From Caulobacteraceae bacterium (GTDB lineage: Bacteria > Pseudomonadota > Alphaproteobacteria > Caulobacterales > Caulobacteraceae): DNA of 64,000 nt. A program made the position numbers and the translations under genes. Under the pieces are notes generated by a model. That model had not been told where the DNA came from and did no database searches. It was given only the letters and a program-made list of their open reading frames with translations. Shown here piece after piece: positions 23,627 to 33,506 of this stretch (the stretch's first letter is position 1; the number at the start of each line of letters is the position of its first letter). Where the stretch lies: contig JAFBAO010000001.1 of assembly GCA_019247715.1 (NCBI GenBank), forward strand, positions 1-64,000, written 5' to 3'.

Positions 23627-24373
23627 TTAGCGCCGCGAGCCGCCCATGAAGTAGAGCAGGAAGCGGAACAGGTTGATGAAGTCGAGATAGAGGCTGAGCG
23701 CGCCCCAGCTGGTCGCCGCGCTCATGGCCGCCGTGTCGCCCCCGATCTGGTAGTACATCATCTTCAGCCGCTGGGTGTCCGCCGCGATGAGCCCTGCGAA
23801 GATGAGCACGCCGATCAGGTTGATGGCGAACACCAGGGCCGGCGAGTGGAAGAAGATCGTCGCGATCATCGCGAAGATCAGCCCCCAAAGGCCCATGATC
23901 AGGAAGCTGCCGAAGCCGGAGAGGTCCCGCTTTGTGGTGTAGCCCACCAGGCTCAGGCCCCCGAACGCCGCGGCGGTGACGATGAAGGTCTGGAAGATCG
24001 ACACGCCGCTGTAGAGGATGAACAGCATCCCGAACGAGGCGCCGATCAGGGAGACGATCGCCCAATAGGTGAAGGCGGCGCTCTGGGGCGAGGTGCGGCG
24101 GGCGAAGGCCTGGAAGAGCAGGATCGCCAGCGGCGCGAAAGCCACCACCAGGCCGAGGATGGTGTAGCCGAGGTGGCCGTAGGCGTCGACGCTGAACAGC
24201 AGTTTCTGCGCCGGCGGGTAGTTGCCGGTCACCCAGGCTAGGGCGGCCGACAGCAGCAGGCCCAGCCCCACCTTGTTGTAGACTCCGAGCATGAAGCCGC
24301 GCAGGCCGGCGTCCACGCTCATGTCGGCCGGGACGGCCGCCGGACGCAAAAGCCCGCGATTGAAGTCGCTCAT
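23627..24373 (-). CDS. Bax inhibitor-1/YccA family membrane protein
   Basis: A 248-residue inner-membrane protein with seven predicted helices. The N-terminus (FNRGLLRPAAVPADMSVDAGLRGFML) and the LYLDFINLFRFLLYFMGG C-terminus are typical of alphaproteobacterial BI-1 (UPF0005) proteins. Members act as pH-dependent calcium leaks or interact with FtsH; the role here is unknown. It is a single gene with its own terminator. Confidence 0.92.
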   Translation of the reverse strand: MSDFNRGLLRPAAVPADMSVDAGLRGFMLGVYNKVGLGLLLSAALAWVTGNYPPAQKLLFSVDAYGHLGYTILGLVVAFAPLAILLFQAFARRTSPQSAAFTYWAIVSLIGASFGMLFILYSGVSIFQTFIVTAAAFGGLSLVGYTTKRDLSGFGSFLIMGLWGLIFAMIATIFFHSPALVFAINLIGVLIFAGLIAADTQRLKMMYYQIGGDTAAMSAATSWGALSLYLDFINLFRFLLYFMGGSRR

Positions 24374-24492
24374 AGAAGATAGCCCTTCTGAATGCGCCCC
24401 CCTCGGGGACGCCGTGCGGAAAATATCGTCCTTGCCGCCCTCGCGCGCAAGAGATGGCCGGATTACCGCCCCGTTAGCTGCTCAGGCGTTAC

Positions 24493-27015
24493 TTAAGCGC
24501 GCAGCAGCCGCGCCGGCGGCCGCGCCAGCGCCCCGTAGGCGGCGGCCAGCCCCCCGAGGCCGGCCAAGGCGGCCGAGCCGGCGGCGAGCGCCCAGACGCT
24601 GATCCAGTCGACGTTCCAGCTGGCTTCGAAGACCTTGACCACCACCGGCCAAGCCGCCGCGGCGCCGAGCGCCACGCCGGCCGCCCCTGCGACCAGCCCC
24701 ACGGTTCCGTACTCGATGACGTAGACGGCGAGGACCTGGCCTCGCGAGGCGCCCAGCGCCCGGAGGGTCGCCGCCTCCCGCGCCCGGGCCGGCGCGCCGG
24801 CGGCGATCGCTCCGGCGAGCACCAGAAGGCCGGCGAGGCAAGCGACGGCGGCGATCGCCCGGATCGCCAGCGCCAGGCGGGCGAAGAGGTCCACCGCCGC
24901 CTCGAGCTGCTCGCGCACGCTGATCACGTTCACCTGCGGGAAGGAGGCCCCCAGGGCGCTGAGCGCCCGGCGCTCCTGCGCGGGGGTGGCCTTGGCGAGG
25001 GCGATCTGCCGAAGATCCGCCCCGGCCAGGGCGGCGGGATCCAGGATCAAGGGGAAGGCGGGACTGAAGCCGGCGAAGTCGACCTTGCGCAGCACCGCGA
25101 TGCGGACCGGCAGCTCGCGCCCGAGCGCCGACACGGTGATCTGGTCCCCGAGCCCCAGGCCGGCGCCCCTGGCGGCGCTGGCGTCCAGGGCCCCGAGCGG
25201 CGGGCCGGCGTAATTCGGCGGCCACCAGCGGCCGGCGACGATGTCCGCCCCCACCGGCTGGGCGCCGATGGCCGAGGCGGAGATGTCGTGGTCGAAGGCC
25301 CACCGGGCCTGCGGCTCGAGCTTGATCCGGCCGACCGGAACGCCTTTGACCGCGCTGATCCGCGCGGTGAGGAAGGGGGCCCGCAGATAGGCGTCCGGCG
25401 TCAGCGCCCGCCCGAACGCCGCCGCCACGGCCGCATCGAACGCGGCGGCGCGGTCAGCCGGTATCTCGGTGAACACCAGGGCCGGGGCCGCCCGCGGGGC
25501 GACGAGGCGCACCTCGGCGAGCAGGCTGGACTGGATTAGGGCCACGCACGCCAGCAAGGCGACGCCGAGCCCGATCGCCGGCGCCGCGCGCCGGGCCGCC
25601 GAATGAGGTCCGGCGAGGTTGGCGAGGCCCATGCGGACCGCGCCGCGGGCGAGGCCGCGCGAGCGGCCGGCCCCGTGCGCGGCCGCCAGCCCGATCACGA
25701 ACAGCAGGGCGAAGGCGAGCGCCACCGCGCCGATCATGATCGCCGCGGTGAGCCGGGACGGGGCGGCGGCGACCGCCAGGGCGGCGAGCGAGGCCGCAGC
25801 GGTGAGGGCCACGGCCAGTTCGGGTCCGAATCCCCGCGGGCCGGCGAGGTCCGAACGGAGCAGCATCGCCGGCGGGGTCGTCCGGGCGCGCGCCAGCGGG
25901 CCGAGCCCGAAGGCGGCGGCGGCGAGAAGGCCGAACGCGGCCGCCCGCAGCAGCGGCGCCGGATAGAGGGCGAAGAGGGCGGGGAAGGGCAGCGCATCCT
26001 TGACGGCTTCGCCGAGCGCGAAGGGCGCCGCCGCTCCGATCGCCAGTCCGAGGCCGACGCCCAGAAAGGCGAGCGCGCCCACCTGGATGAGGTAGACATT
26101 GCGGGCGAGGGCGCCGTCGGCCCCTAACGTCTTCAGGACGGCGATGGAAGGCCTGCGCATCTCCAGGTGCGCCCCCACCGCCCCCGAGACCCCGAGGCCG
26201 CCGGCGATGAGGGCCGCCAGCCCCACGAAGCCGAGGAAGTAGTCCAGCTGGTCGATCAGGCGCTTCAGCCCGGGGGTGGCGTCGGTCCGATCGCGCACCC
26301 GCTCCCCGCCGCCGGGGAAGGCCGCGGCGAGCGCCCGCCGAGCCTGCGGCAGGGAAACGCCCGGCCTCAGCGCGATCCGGGCCGTCTCGCCGAACGGCAG
26401 CCCTGGGCCCAGGAAGCCGCCCCGCCGCACGACCGCGAGCCGGGTCAGCACCCTCGGGCCGAGCGCGAAGCCCCGGGAAAGCCGGTCGGGCTCGGCGAGC
26501 AGCACGGCGCGCGCCTCGACCGGAACATTGCCGACCAGGAACCGGTCGCCCAGCTTCAGCCCGAGCCGCTCGAGCAGCCGCGCCTCCACGGCGACCCCCG
26601 CCGCGCCCCGGTCCTCGCCGAGGGCTTCCGCCAGCGTCCTGGCGCCGCCGAGCTCCACCCGGCCCGCGAGCGGATAAGCCTCGCTGACGCCCCGGAACTC
26701 GACCAGCCGCCGCTCGCCGGACGGCGCCTCGGCCATCGCCCGGTTCGCGGTCGCGTAGGAAACGCGGCCGAGCCTGGCCAGCACGGTCCGTTCGGCGTCG
26801 GTGAACTCGCGCTGCTCCAGGCTCACCGCCAGGTCGCCGCCGAGGATCTGGCGCGCCTGGGCGGCCAGGCCCTGTCGGAACGCCTCGGCCGTGGAGCCGG
26901 CCGCGGCGATGGCGGCCACCCCGAGCGCCAGGCAGGCGAGGAAGATCCGGAAGCCGCGCACGCCGCCACGCAGCTCACGCAGGGCGAAGCGAAGGGAGAG
27001 CGGCAGGGCGCTCAC
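24493..27015 (-). CDS. ABC transporter permease, FtsX/YbbP family
   Basis: An 840-residue permease with the long YbbP layout. It has one N-terminal helix, a large periplasmic domain (about residues 40-250), three helices, a central block of helices, a second periplasmic domain (about 480-700) and three C-terminal helices. It belongs to the MacB/FtsX superfamily of mechanotransmission exporters. It overlaps the ATP-binding gene by 4 bp (ATGA). The divergent gene is a GDSL esterase. The same trio (ybbA, ybbP, tesA) occurs in E. coli, where the substrate is also unknown. Confidence 0.88.
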   Translation of the reverse strand: MSALPLSLRFALRELRGGVRGFRIFLACLALGVAAIAAAGSTAEAFRQGLAAQARQILGGDLAVSLEQREFTDAERTVLARLGRVSYATANRAMAEAPSGERRLVEFRGVSEAYPLAGRVELGGARTLAEALGEDRGAAGVAVEARLLERLGLKLGDRFLVGNVPVEARAVLLAEPDRLSRGFALGPRVLTRLAVVRRGGFLGPGLPFGETARIALRPGVSLPQARRALAAAFPGGGERVRDRTDATPGLKRLIDQLDYFLGFVGLAALIAGGLGVSGAVGAHLEMRRPSIAVLKTLGADGALARNVYLIQVGALAFLGVGLGLAIGAAAPFALGEAVKDALPFPALFALYPAPLLRAAAFGLLAAAAFGLGPLARARTTPPAMLLRSDLAGPRGFGPELAVALTAAASLAALAVAAAPSRLTAAIMIGAVALAFALLFVIGLAAAHGAGRSRGLARGAVRMGLANLAGPHSAARRAAPAIGLGVALLACVALIQSSLLAEVRLVAPRAAPALVFTEIPADRAAAFDAAVAAAFGRALTPDAYLRAPFLTARISAVKGVPVGRIKLEPQARWAFDHDISASAIGAQPVGADIVAGRWWPPNYAGPPLGALDASAARGAGLGLGDQITVSALGRELPVRIAVLRKVDFAGFSPAFPLILDPAALAGADLRQIALAKATPAQERRALSALGASFPQVNVISVREQLEAAVDLFARLALAIRAIAAVACLAGLLVLAGAIAAGAPARAREAATLRALGASRGQVLAVYVIEYGTVGLVAGAAGVALGAAAAWPVVVKVFEASWNVDWISVWALAAGSAALAGLGGLAAAYGALARPPARLLRA

Positions 27016-27704
27016 GCGCCTTCCACGACCTTGCCGTCGGCCAGCCGGACGATGCGGTCGGCCTTTGCGGCCAGCCCCTCGTCGTGAGTCGCGGTCACCA
27101 GGGCCGCGCCGGTTTCCGCGGCCAGACCGAACATCAGCTCGGCGACCTGGCGGGCGTTGGCCAGATCGAGGTTGCCGGTTGGCTCGTCGGCGAAGAGCAG
27201 GGCGGGCCGGGCGGCGAGCGCTCTGGCCAGGGCCACCCTTTGCTGCTCCCCGCCGGAGAGCTGGTGGGGATAGTGGCCGAGCCTATGGCGAAGGCCGACC
27301 CGCTCCAGCCAATCGCGGGCCGCGCGGGACGGCTTGGCCGCGCCGGCGATCTCCAGCGGCGCGGCGACATTCTCGAGCGCGGTCATGTTGGGCAGCAGGT
27401 GGAAGGCCTGGAAGACCAGCGAGACCCGCCCGCGCCGCAGCTTGGCGCGCCCGTCCTCGTCCAGCTTGTCGAGGTCCTGGCCCAGCAGCCTGACCTGCCC
27501 TCTGGTGGGGCGCTCGAGCCCGGCGGCCACCGCGATCAGGCTCGACTTGCCGGATCCGGACGGGCCCACCAGCGCCACGCGCTCTCCGGGCGCCACCGCC
27601 AGGTCGAGGCCGCGCAGGATCTCCACCGGTCCGGCGGTCGAGCGCAGGGTCAGCCAGACGCTGTCGAGGGTCAGCGGCGCGCCGGGCGCTAGAGCGTCGA
27701 ACAT
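27012..27704 (-). CDS. ABC transporter ATP-binding protein, YbbA-like
   Basis: A 230-residue ATPase from ATG 27704; the frame upstream of it overlaps the promoter region. Walker A is GPSGSGKSS (about residue 47), the signature LSGGEQQRVALARAL (about 143), Walker B ALLFADEPTGNLD, and the H-loop VTATHDE. This is the LolD/MacB-type class that pairs with FtsX-like permeases. It is co-translated with the 840-residue permease. Confidence 0.92.
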   Translation of the reverse strand: MFDALAPGAPLTLDSVWLTLRSTAGPVEILRGLDLAVAPGERVALVGPSGSGKSSLIAVAAGLERPTRGQVRLLGQDLDKLDEDGRAKLRRGRVSLVFQAFHLLPNMTALENVAAPLEIAGAAKPSRAARDWLERVGLRHRLGHYPHQLSGGEQQRVALARALAARPALLFADEPTGNLDLANARQVAELMFGLAAETGAALVTATHDEGLAAKADRIVRLADGKVVEGA

Positions 27705-27750
27705 GGGTCTCGCTTGTGTCCGAACCTGCAGCTCTACATAGGACGGGGCG

Positions 27751-28389
27751 ATGGCGCGCGCACATGATCCTTTCTTCATCCGCCGAAGCCTGATCGCCGG
27801 CGCGCTCGCCGCGGCAGGCGGCGCGGCTTTGGCGGCCCGCCGTCAGGTGGTGACCCTGCTCGGGGACTCCATCACCGCCGGCTACGGGCTGCCCGCCGGC
27901 CAGGCCCTGCCCGCGCGGCTCCAGGCCGCCCTGGTCAAGCTGGGCTCGCACGCGCTCGTCCGGGGGGCTGGGGTTTCCGGCGACACCACCGCCGCAGGGC
28001 TGGCGCGCGCGGACTTCTCCGTCCAGCCCGACACCGACGTCTGCGTGGTGGCCTTGGGCGGCAACGATCTGCTCGAAGGGCTCGATCCCGCCGCGATGCG
28101 GGCCAATCTGAAGGAGATAATCCGTAAACTGAAGAATCGAAGGATCGGTGTCGTGCTGGCCGGGGTCCGGGCGCCGGCGGCGGTCGGGGCCCATTACGCC
28201 CGCGACTTCAATGCGGTCTTCCCGGTGGTCGCCCGGGAAGAGCGGGTTTCCCTCTATCCCGACCTGCTCGCCGGAGTGGGGCCGGCGCTGCGTCAGGCCG
28301 ACGGCGTGCATCCGAACGCCGCCGGCGCCGCCGTCATCGCCGCGCGGCTGGCGCCACTGATCATCCGTACCATGATGGTCTCCCGATGA
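27751..28389 (+). CDS. GDSL-family arylesterase (TesA-like)
   Basis: A 212-residue SGNH hydrolase. A twin-arginine-like N-terminus (IRRSLIAGALAAAGGAALA) suggests export. Block I is LLGDSITAGYG with the nucleophile Ser, block III GGNDLLEG, and block V DGVHPNAAG with catalytic Asp and His. It probably hydrolyses acyl esters or thioesters in the periplasm, like TesA. It is divergent from the YbbA/YbbP-type ABC genes. Its end overlaps the thpR start by 4 bp. Confidence 0.9.
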   Translation: MARAHDPFFIRRSLIAGALAAAGGAALAARRQVVTLLGDSITAGYGLPAGQALPARLQAALVKLGSHALVRGAGVSGDTTAAGLARADFSVQPDTDVCVVALGGNDLLEGLDPAAMRANLKEIIRKLKNRRIGVVLAGVRAPAAVGAHYARDFNAVFPVVAREERVSLYPDLLAGVGPALRQADGVHPNAAGAAVIAARLAPLIIRTMMVSR

Positions 28390-28922
28390 TCCGGCTCTTC
28401 GCCGCCATCGCGATCCCCGAGGAGATCGGCGAGGCTCTCCGGCGCCGCCAACAGGGGTTGCCGGGCGCCAGATGGCGGACCTCCAAGCAGCTGCACCTCA
28501 CCTTGCGGTTCATGGGCGAGGTCGCCGAGCCCGTGGCCGAGGATCTCGACGCGGAGCTCGCGTCGATCGACGGCCCGGCGCTCGATTTGAGCCTCGAGGG
28601 TGTCGGCGCCTTCGGCGAGGGCGGCGACATCCGCGCGGTCTGGGCGGGCGTGACGGAGGATCTGGCGCTCCGGCAGCTCGCCAAGCGTTGCGAGGCAGCC
28701 GCGCGAAGGGCCGGCCTCGCGCCGGAAAAGCGGGCCTGGCGCCCGCACGTCACCTTGGCCTACCTGCGCCGCGCCGATCCCGCCCGCGTCGCGGCCTGGA
28801 TCCAGGGCCACAATCTCCTGAAGTCGCCGCCGTTCCGGGTGGGGGCCTTCGGGCTCTATTCCAGCTGGCGCGCCGGCGACGCCTCGACCTATCGGCTGGA
28901 GGCGTCTTACCCCCTGGGCTGA
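28386..28922 (+). CDS. thpR: RNA 2',3'-cyclic phosphodiesterase
   Basis: A 178-residue 2H phosphoesterase with both catalytic HxTx motifs: HLTL (about residue 37) and HVTL (about 121). The start MIRLFAAIAIPEEI is typical of ThpR (LigT). It opens 2',3'-cyclic phosphate RNA ends. The ATG overlaps the esterase stop, so both are read from one mRNA. It is convergent with the MaoC gene. Confidence 0.92.
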   Translation: MIRLFAAIAIPEEIGEALRRRQQGLPGARWRTSKQLHLTLRFMGEVAEPVAEDLDAELASIDGPALDLSLEGVGAFGEGGDIRAVWAGVTEDLALRQLAKRCEAAARRAGLAPEKRAWRPHVTLAYLRRADPARVAAWIQGHNLLKSPPFRVGAFGLYSSWRAGDASTYRLEASYPLG

Positions 28923-28938
28923 GGGGGCTTGGACAAGG

Positions 28939-29835
28939 TCAGCGCAGCACGCACAGGCCGTTCTTGATCACTGTCGCCCCGCGCGCCTTCACCCGCGCCT
29001 CGAACGAGATCTCCACGCCGTCGCGCCAGAGGTCCACGGTGACCGTCTCGCCGGGATAGACCGGCGAGGAGAAGCGGACCTGATGGCTCAGGATCCGATC
29101 CGGATCGTAGTCGCAGATCTCCTGGAGCACCGCCCGGCAGGTGAGGCCGTAGGTGCACAGGCCGTGCAGGATGGGGCGCGAGAATCCCGCCAGGCGGGCG
29201 ACGCCCGGGTCCGAGTGGACCGGGTTGCGGTCGCCGTTCAGCCGGTAGAGCAGCGCCTGGTTCGGCAGGGTCGGGAAATCCACCGAAAGGTCCGGCGCGC
29301 GGCTGGGCGTCGGATGCGGGACCGGCGCGCCTTCGCTGGGACCCCCGAAGCCGCCGTCGCCGCGCGCGAAGGTGGTGCCGGTGAGGGTGACCGCCTTCTC
29401 GCCGGCCTGATCGGTCCAGACCATTTCGTTGACGATCACCGCCCCCTTGTCCTTGCCCTTGTCCCACGCCCCGAGGGTGCGGCCGGTGACGGTGAAGGTT
29501 CCGCTGATCGGCAACGGCTTGTGGATCTCCACCTTCTGCTCGCCGTGCAGCACCAGCAGGAAGTTCGGATCGCTGATTCTGAAGTTCGGCGGGTTGGCGC
29601 GCCGCGCCCCCTCCGCCACCGCCGCCCGGCTGCCGCCACCGGCGGACGCCAGCACCGTCACCGCGGTCGGGACCACCTTCAGCCCCACCTCGTAGACGAA
29701 CGGCAGCTCCTTCTCGTCCAGCGGATCGGCGCCCATGCCGATCCCGAGCGCATAGAGCATCACGTCCTTGTCGCCGTAGGAGAAGGTGCGAGGCTCGGTC
29801 TTCTGCTCGAGGATGTCCGGGTAGTAGATGGGCAT
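28939..29835 (-). CDS. MaoC family dehydratase (double hot-dog)
   Basis: A 298-residue protein from ATG 29835 (GGAGGA about ten bases upstream). It has an N-terminal degenerate hot-dog domain with YALGIGMGADP and a C-terminal MaoC domain. The catalytic motif is DRNPVHSDP then GFSRPILHGLCTYG. This is the two-domain type of hydratase 2 that hydrates trans-2-enoyl-CoA to (R)-3-hydroxyacyl-CoA. The substrate is not evident; the neighbours are unrelated. Confidence 0.9.
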   Translation of the reverse strand: MPIYYPDILEQKTEPRTFSYGDKDVMLYALGIGMGADPLDEKELPFVYEVGLKVVPTAVTVLASAGGGSRAAVAEGARRANPPNFRISDPNFLLVLHGEQKVEIHKPLPISGTFTVTGRTLGAWDKGKDKGAVIVNEMVWTDQAGEKAVTLTGTTFARGDGGFGGPSEGAPVPHPTPSRAPDLSVDFPTLPNQALLYRLNGDRNPVHSDPGVARLAGFSRPILHGLCTYGLTCRAVLQEICDYDPDRILSHQVRFSSPVYPGETVTVDLWRDGVEISFEARVKARGATVIKNGLCVLR

Positions 29836-29974
29836 GAGCGGCGTCCTCCACGCGTCGAGGCCATAGAAGCGGGCGGACCGGGTTTCGCGCAAGCGCCCTC
29901 GGTCGCATTGCTCGCCCATGCCCGATCGGCTAGAAGCCGCCGCCTCAGCCACTTAAAGCCCGGATGCGGACCTC

Positions 29975-30775
29975 ATGGCCACGCCCACGCAGCCCACCCC
30001 TACGCCCGAGCTGTCCGGCAATGTGCTGTTCTACTCGAAACCCGAGCCGCTTTCGCGCGACCTGCACGCCAAGCTCGGCCTGCGCAGGATGGAGAAGCCG
30101 TTCGGATTCGCGGCCGGCTCGCACGTGGTGCCCCTCACCGTCACCGAGTTCCAGATGGCGGGGGTCTGCTATCCGATCATCTTCGCCGGCGAGCGGTACC
30201 AGCCCCTGGCGATCATGGGCCTGACGCCGGGCTCCAACCTGTTCGTCCAGCCGGACGGATCGTTCCAGATCGGCGCCTACATCCCTGCCTACATCCGCCG
30301 CTATCCCTTCGTGCTGGCCGCCGACGAGTCGCGCCAGCAGCTGGTGGTCTGCATCGACCGCGACGCGGCCATGCTGGGCGAGGACTACGACCTGGCCTTC
30401 TTCGACGAGAAGGGCGAGCCCACCGACTACACCAACGGCTGCGTCCAGTTCTGCAACGACTTCGAGGCCGAGGGGCGGCGCACCGAGGCCTTCGTCAACC
30501 TCTTGAGGGAGCTGGACCTTTTCAAGGTCAAGAAGGCGATGTTCACGCCCGCCAATCCCGATGGGACGGCCGGCGAGCCCCAGCAGGTGGCCGAGTACTA
30601 TGCGGTCTCCGACGAGAAGCTGAAGGCGCTGCCGGCCGAGAAGCTGAAGGAGCTGGTGGGCAACGGCGCGGTCAGCCAGATCTACGCCCATCAGATGTCC
30701 CTGGCCGGGTGGGACCGGATCTTCGCCCTGGCGCTGGCCCAGCACGCGCAGGCCGCGGCGGCGAACTTGAACTGA
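29975..30775 (+). CDS. SapC family protein
   Basis: A 266-residue cytosolic-looking protein with the SapC (PF07277) features: AGSHVVPLTVTEFQMA, YPIIFAG, and the IPAYIRRYPFVLA block. SapC-like proteins in alphaproteobacteria are named after a Campylobacter S-layer gene, but their role is unknown. It is divergent from the MaoC gene and followed by the DsbD-like gene after 63 bp. Confidence 0.88.
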   Translation: MATPTQPTPTPELSGNVLFYSKPEPLSRDLHAKLGLRRMEKPFGFAAGSHVVPLTVTEFQMAGVCYPIIFAGERYQPLAIMGLTPGSNLFVQPDGSFQIGAYIPAYIRRYPFVLAADESRQQLVVCIDRDAAMLGEDYDLAFFDEKGEPTDYTNGCVQFCNDFEAEGRRTEAFVNLLRELDLFKVKKAMFTPANPDGTAGEPQQVAEYYAVSDEKLKALPAEKLKELVGNGAVSQIYAHQMSLAGWDRIFALALAQHAQAAAANLN

Positions 30776-30838
30776 GCCAGGGAGGGCCCGGCGCGGCTCC
30801 CCGTTGGTCGGCGCGGGCGGGCGCCTTATAGCGTCGGC

Positions 30839-32998
30839 ATGTGTCCGAAGGGCCTGATCGCCGGCCTGCTCCTGGGCCTGGCCTGCCTAGCCGGCCGCGC
30901 CGACGGCCAGCCGCTCCCCCGGCACGTCAAGGCCGAGCTCGTCAGTCAGACCCGCGGCGCGATTCCAGGCTCGACCGTCTACGTGGCGCTCCTTCAGCGG
31001 ATCGACCCCGGCTGGCACACCTACTGGCGCAACCCGGGCGACGCCGGCGAGGCGACCCGGATCGGCTGGACCTTGCCGGCGGGCTGGCGGGCGGGGGACA
31101 TCGTCTGGCCGGTCCCCGAGCGGCTGCCGCTCGGCCCGCTGATGGACTACGGCTATCGCGGCCAGGTGCTGCTGCCGGTTCCCATCGAAGTTCCCGCGAG
31201 CGCGCGCCTGGGATCGGTGCAGCATATCGCCGCAGCGGCTTCCTTCCTCGTCTGTTCGCGGGTCTGCGTTCCCGAGGACGCCAACCTTAGCCTGGACCTC
31301 CCCGTGGTCGCGGCCGCCGGTCTCGACCCGGCCTGGGGCGGCCGCATCGCCCAGACCCTCGCCGCCGCCCCGAAGCCCAGCGGCGTCGCAGCCGCCTATC
31401 AGGTCGTGGGCCGCCGCCTGCAGATTGCGGTGGCCGATCCCGGCTCGGCTTCCGAGATCTCCCAGGCCGCCTACTTCTATCCCTACCAGGCCGGCGCCAT
31501 TGACCAGGCCGCGGCCCAGACCATCGACCGGGGCGAGCAGGGATTCACTTTCAGCGTTCCGCTGGCCGCCGCGTCGCCGGCGCCGCCCGAGCTTCGGGGC
31601 GTGGTGGTCACCGGTGACGGGGGCGCCTTCGAGATCGCGGCCCGGCCCGGGCCGGCGCCGCCGGGAACCTCCGGGCTCGGCCCCCCGAGGGCGGCGGCCG
31701 CGCCGATGACCCTGGCGGGCGCCCTCGTTCTCGCCTTCCTGGGCGGTCTCATCCTCAATCTGATGCCCTGCGTCTTGCCGATCCTGTCGATGAAGGCGGC
31801 GGCCTTCGCCGGCCACGGCGGCGAGGCGCGCGGCGCCAGGGCCCAGGGCTTCGCCTTTGCGGTCGGCGTTCTGGCGGCCTTCCTGGCGCTGGCCGGCCTC
31901 CTGATGGGCGCGAAGGCGGTGGGGGCGGCCGTGGGGTGGGGCTTCCAGCTGCAGTCGCCCCAGATCACCGGGGCGCTCTCGCTGGTGATGCTGGCCGCCG
32001 CCCTCAATCTCTCCGGCCTCTTCGAGATCGGAACGTCCGCCCAGGGCCTGGGCGCGGGCCTGGCCTCCCGGCGCGGCCTGATCGGCGCGGCTTTCACGGG
32101 GGCGCTGGCGGTGGTGGTGGCTGCGCCCTGCACCGCGCCCTTCATGGCGCCGGCGCTGGGCTTCGCGCTCGTCCAGCCGCCGGTCGCAGGGCTTGCGGTG
32201 TTCGCGGCGCTGGCCGCCGGCTTCGCCCTGCCGCTGGTCGCCCTCGCCTTCAGCCCCTGGCTGATCCGGCGCCTGCCGAAGCCGGGGGCCTGGATGAGGA
32301 CGCTGCGGCAGGCGCTGGCCTTTCCGATGTATGGCGCGGCCGCCTGGCTGGCGTGGGTCATGGCCAAACAGGCCGGGCCGGAGGGTCTCGCCCGCCTCTT
32401 CGCGGCCGCCCTGGCGCTGGCTTTCGCCGTCTGGCTATGGGGTCTGGCGCAACGTCGCCAGGCCCTGGGAGCGGCGTGGCGGCCGATCGCGATACCGGCG
32501 GCCCTCGCCCTCGTGCTTGCCTGCGTGGCCGTGGCGGGAACCCGCTCGGCCCCCCAGTCCCGGCCGCTTGCCGCAGCGGGCGCGCCCCAGGTCGCCTATA
32601 GCGCCGAGCGGCTCGGCGCCCTGCGGGCGGCCGGGAAGCCGGTGCTGGTGAACTTCACCGCCGCCTGGTGCGTCACCTGCCAGTTCAACGAGCGGGTCGC
32701 GCTCACCGCCGCCGAGACCGCCGACGCTTTCCGCCGCACCGGCGTCGTCTACATGGTCGGCGACTGGACCAGCCGCGATCAGGCCATCGCCAAGGCCCTC
32801 GCCGACCAGGGGCGCATCGGCGTTCCCCTCTATCTCGTCTACGGCGTCGATGGCGGGCCGCCCGCGATCCTGCCTCAGTTGCTGACGCCCGGCGTCGTGG
32901 TCCGGGCGCTGGAGGCGGCGTCGAAACCGGGGGCGGAGAAGCGCGCCGGCGACGCTGCGGAGGCGAGGCTCACGCCGCCGGCTGCGGCAGCGAGGTGA
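30839..32998 (+). CDS. Thiol:disulfide interchange protein, DsbD/ScsB-like
   Basis: A 719-residue protein. A signal peptide and periplasmic DsbD-N-like domain (about residues 20-280, with cysteines in FLVCSRVCVPED) come first. Eight transmembrane helices follow with the paired cysteines NLMPCVLPI and AAPCTAPFM. The C-terminal thioredoxin domain has WCVTC. It moves electrons from cytosolic thioredoxin to periplasmic partners. The length and domain order match ScsB/DsbD-type proteins. The 3' end overlaps the next convergent gene by 29 bp. Confidence 0.92.
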   Translation: MCPKGLIAGLLLGLACLAGRADGQPLPRHVKAELVSQTRGAIPGSTVYVALLQRIDPGWHTYWRNPGDAGEATRIGWTLPAGWRAGDIVWPVPERLPLGPLMDYGYRGQVLLPVPIEVPASARLGSVQHIAAAASFLVCSRVCVPEDANLSLDLPVVAAAGLDPAWGGRIAQTLAAAPKPSGVAAAYQVVGRRLQIAVADPGSASEISQAAYFYPYQAGAIDQAAAQTIDRGEQGFTFSVPLAAASPAPPELRGVVVTGDGGAFEIAARPGPAPPGTSGLGPPRAAAAPMTLAGALVLAFLGGLILNLMPCVLPILSMKAAAFAGHGGEARGARAQGFAFAVGVLAAFLALAGLLMGAKAVGAAVGWGFQLQSPQITGALSLVMLAAALNLSGLFEIGTSAQGLGAGLASRRGLIGAAFTGALAVVVAAPCTAPFMAPALGFALVQPPVAGLAVFAALAAGFALPLVALAFSPWLIRRLPKPGAWMRTLRQALAFPMYGAAAWLAWVMAKQAGPEGLARLFAAALALAFAVWLWGLAQRRQALGAAWRPIAIPAALALVLACVAVAGTRSAPQSRPLAAAGAPQVAYSAERLGALRAAGKPVLVNFTAAWCVTCQFNERVALTAAETADAFRRTGVVYMVGDWTSRDQAIAKALADQGRIGVPLYLVYGVDGGPPAILPQLLTPGVVVRALEAASKPGAEKRAGDAAEARLTPPAAAAR

Positions 32999-33434
32999 TC
33001 ACCTCGACGTTGTCGCGCAGCAGGTAGAACATGTCCGCCAGGGCCTCGCGGCGGGCCTTGGCGTCGCCCGCGGCCTCCAAAGCCTTTAGCTTGACGGGCA
33101 GATCCTGGGATATCCCCTTGAGGATGCACTTGAGGTCGTCCTTGGCGCCCCGCTCGGCCAGGACCGTGTGGCCCTGCATGTCGAGGGCGGCGAGCTCGCT
33201 CACCTCGCTCTCGAAGCTCGAAAAGCCGCCCAGCCCTTCGAGGCCGGCGCCGAGCGGTCCCTTCTCGTAGGCTTCGGTCTCGGCTTTCAGCTTGCCCGCC
33301 CGCTGGACGATCTCGGCGAACAGCGGCTCGCCCGCCACCGAGGGCGGCGCGAGCGCGGGCGCGCCGCCGAGCGGCGAGGCCGGGGCGGCGGCGAGCCAGA
33401 GGAAGGCGGAAATGGCGGCGACGTCGCAGGACAT
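32970..33434 (-). CDS. Exported protein of unknown function
   Basis: A 154-residue protein from ATG 33434 (GGAG five bases upstream). A hydrophobic N-terminus (AAISAFLWLAAAPASPLGG) suggests export. The rest is helical and charged with one Cys (DLKCILKG). I do not recognise a family. It is convergent with the DsbD-like gene and overlaps its last codons. Confidence 0.7.
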   Translation of the reverse strand: MSCDVAAISAFLWLAAAPASPLGGAPALAPPSVAGEPLFAEIVQRAGKLKAETEAYEKGPLGAGLEGLGGFSSFESEVSELAALDMQGHTVLAERGAKDDLKCILKGISQDLPVKLKALEAAGDAKARREALADMFYLLRDNVEVITSLPQPAA

Positions 33435-33506
33435 GGGCGCTCCGGAGCAGGGCCAGACGCCGGTGTTAGACGATCGCCGTAAAGGAACGCCTAGCGCCTA
33501 GAGCCT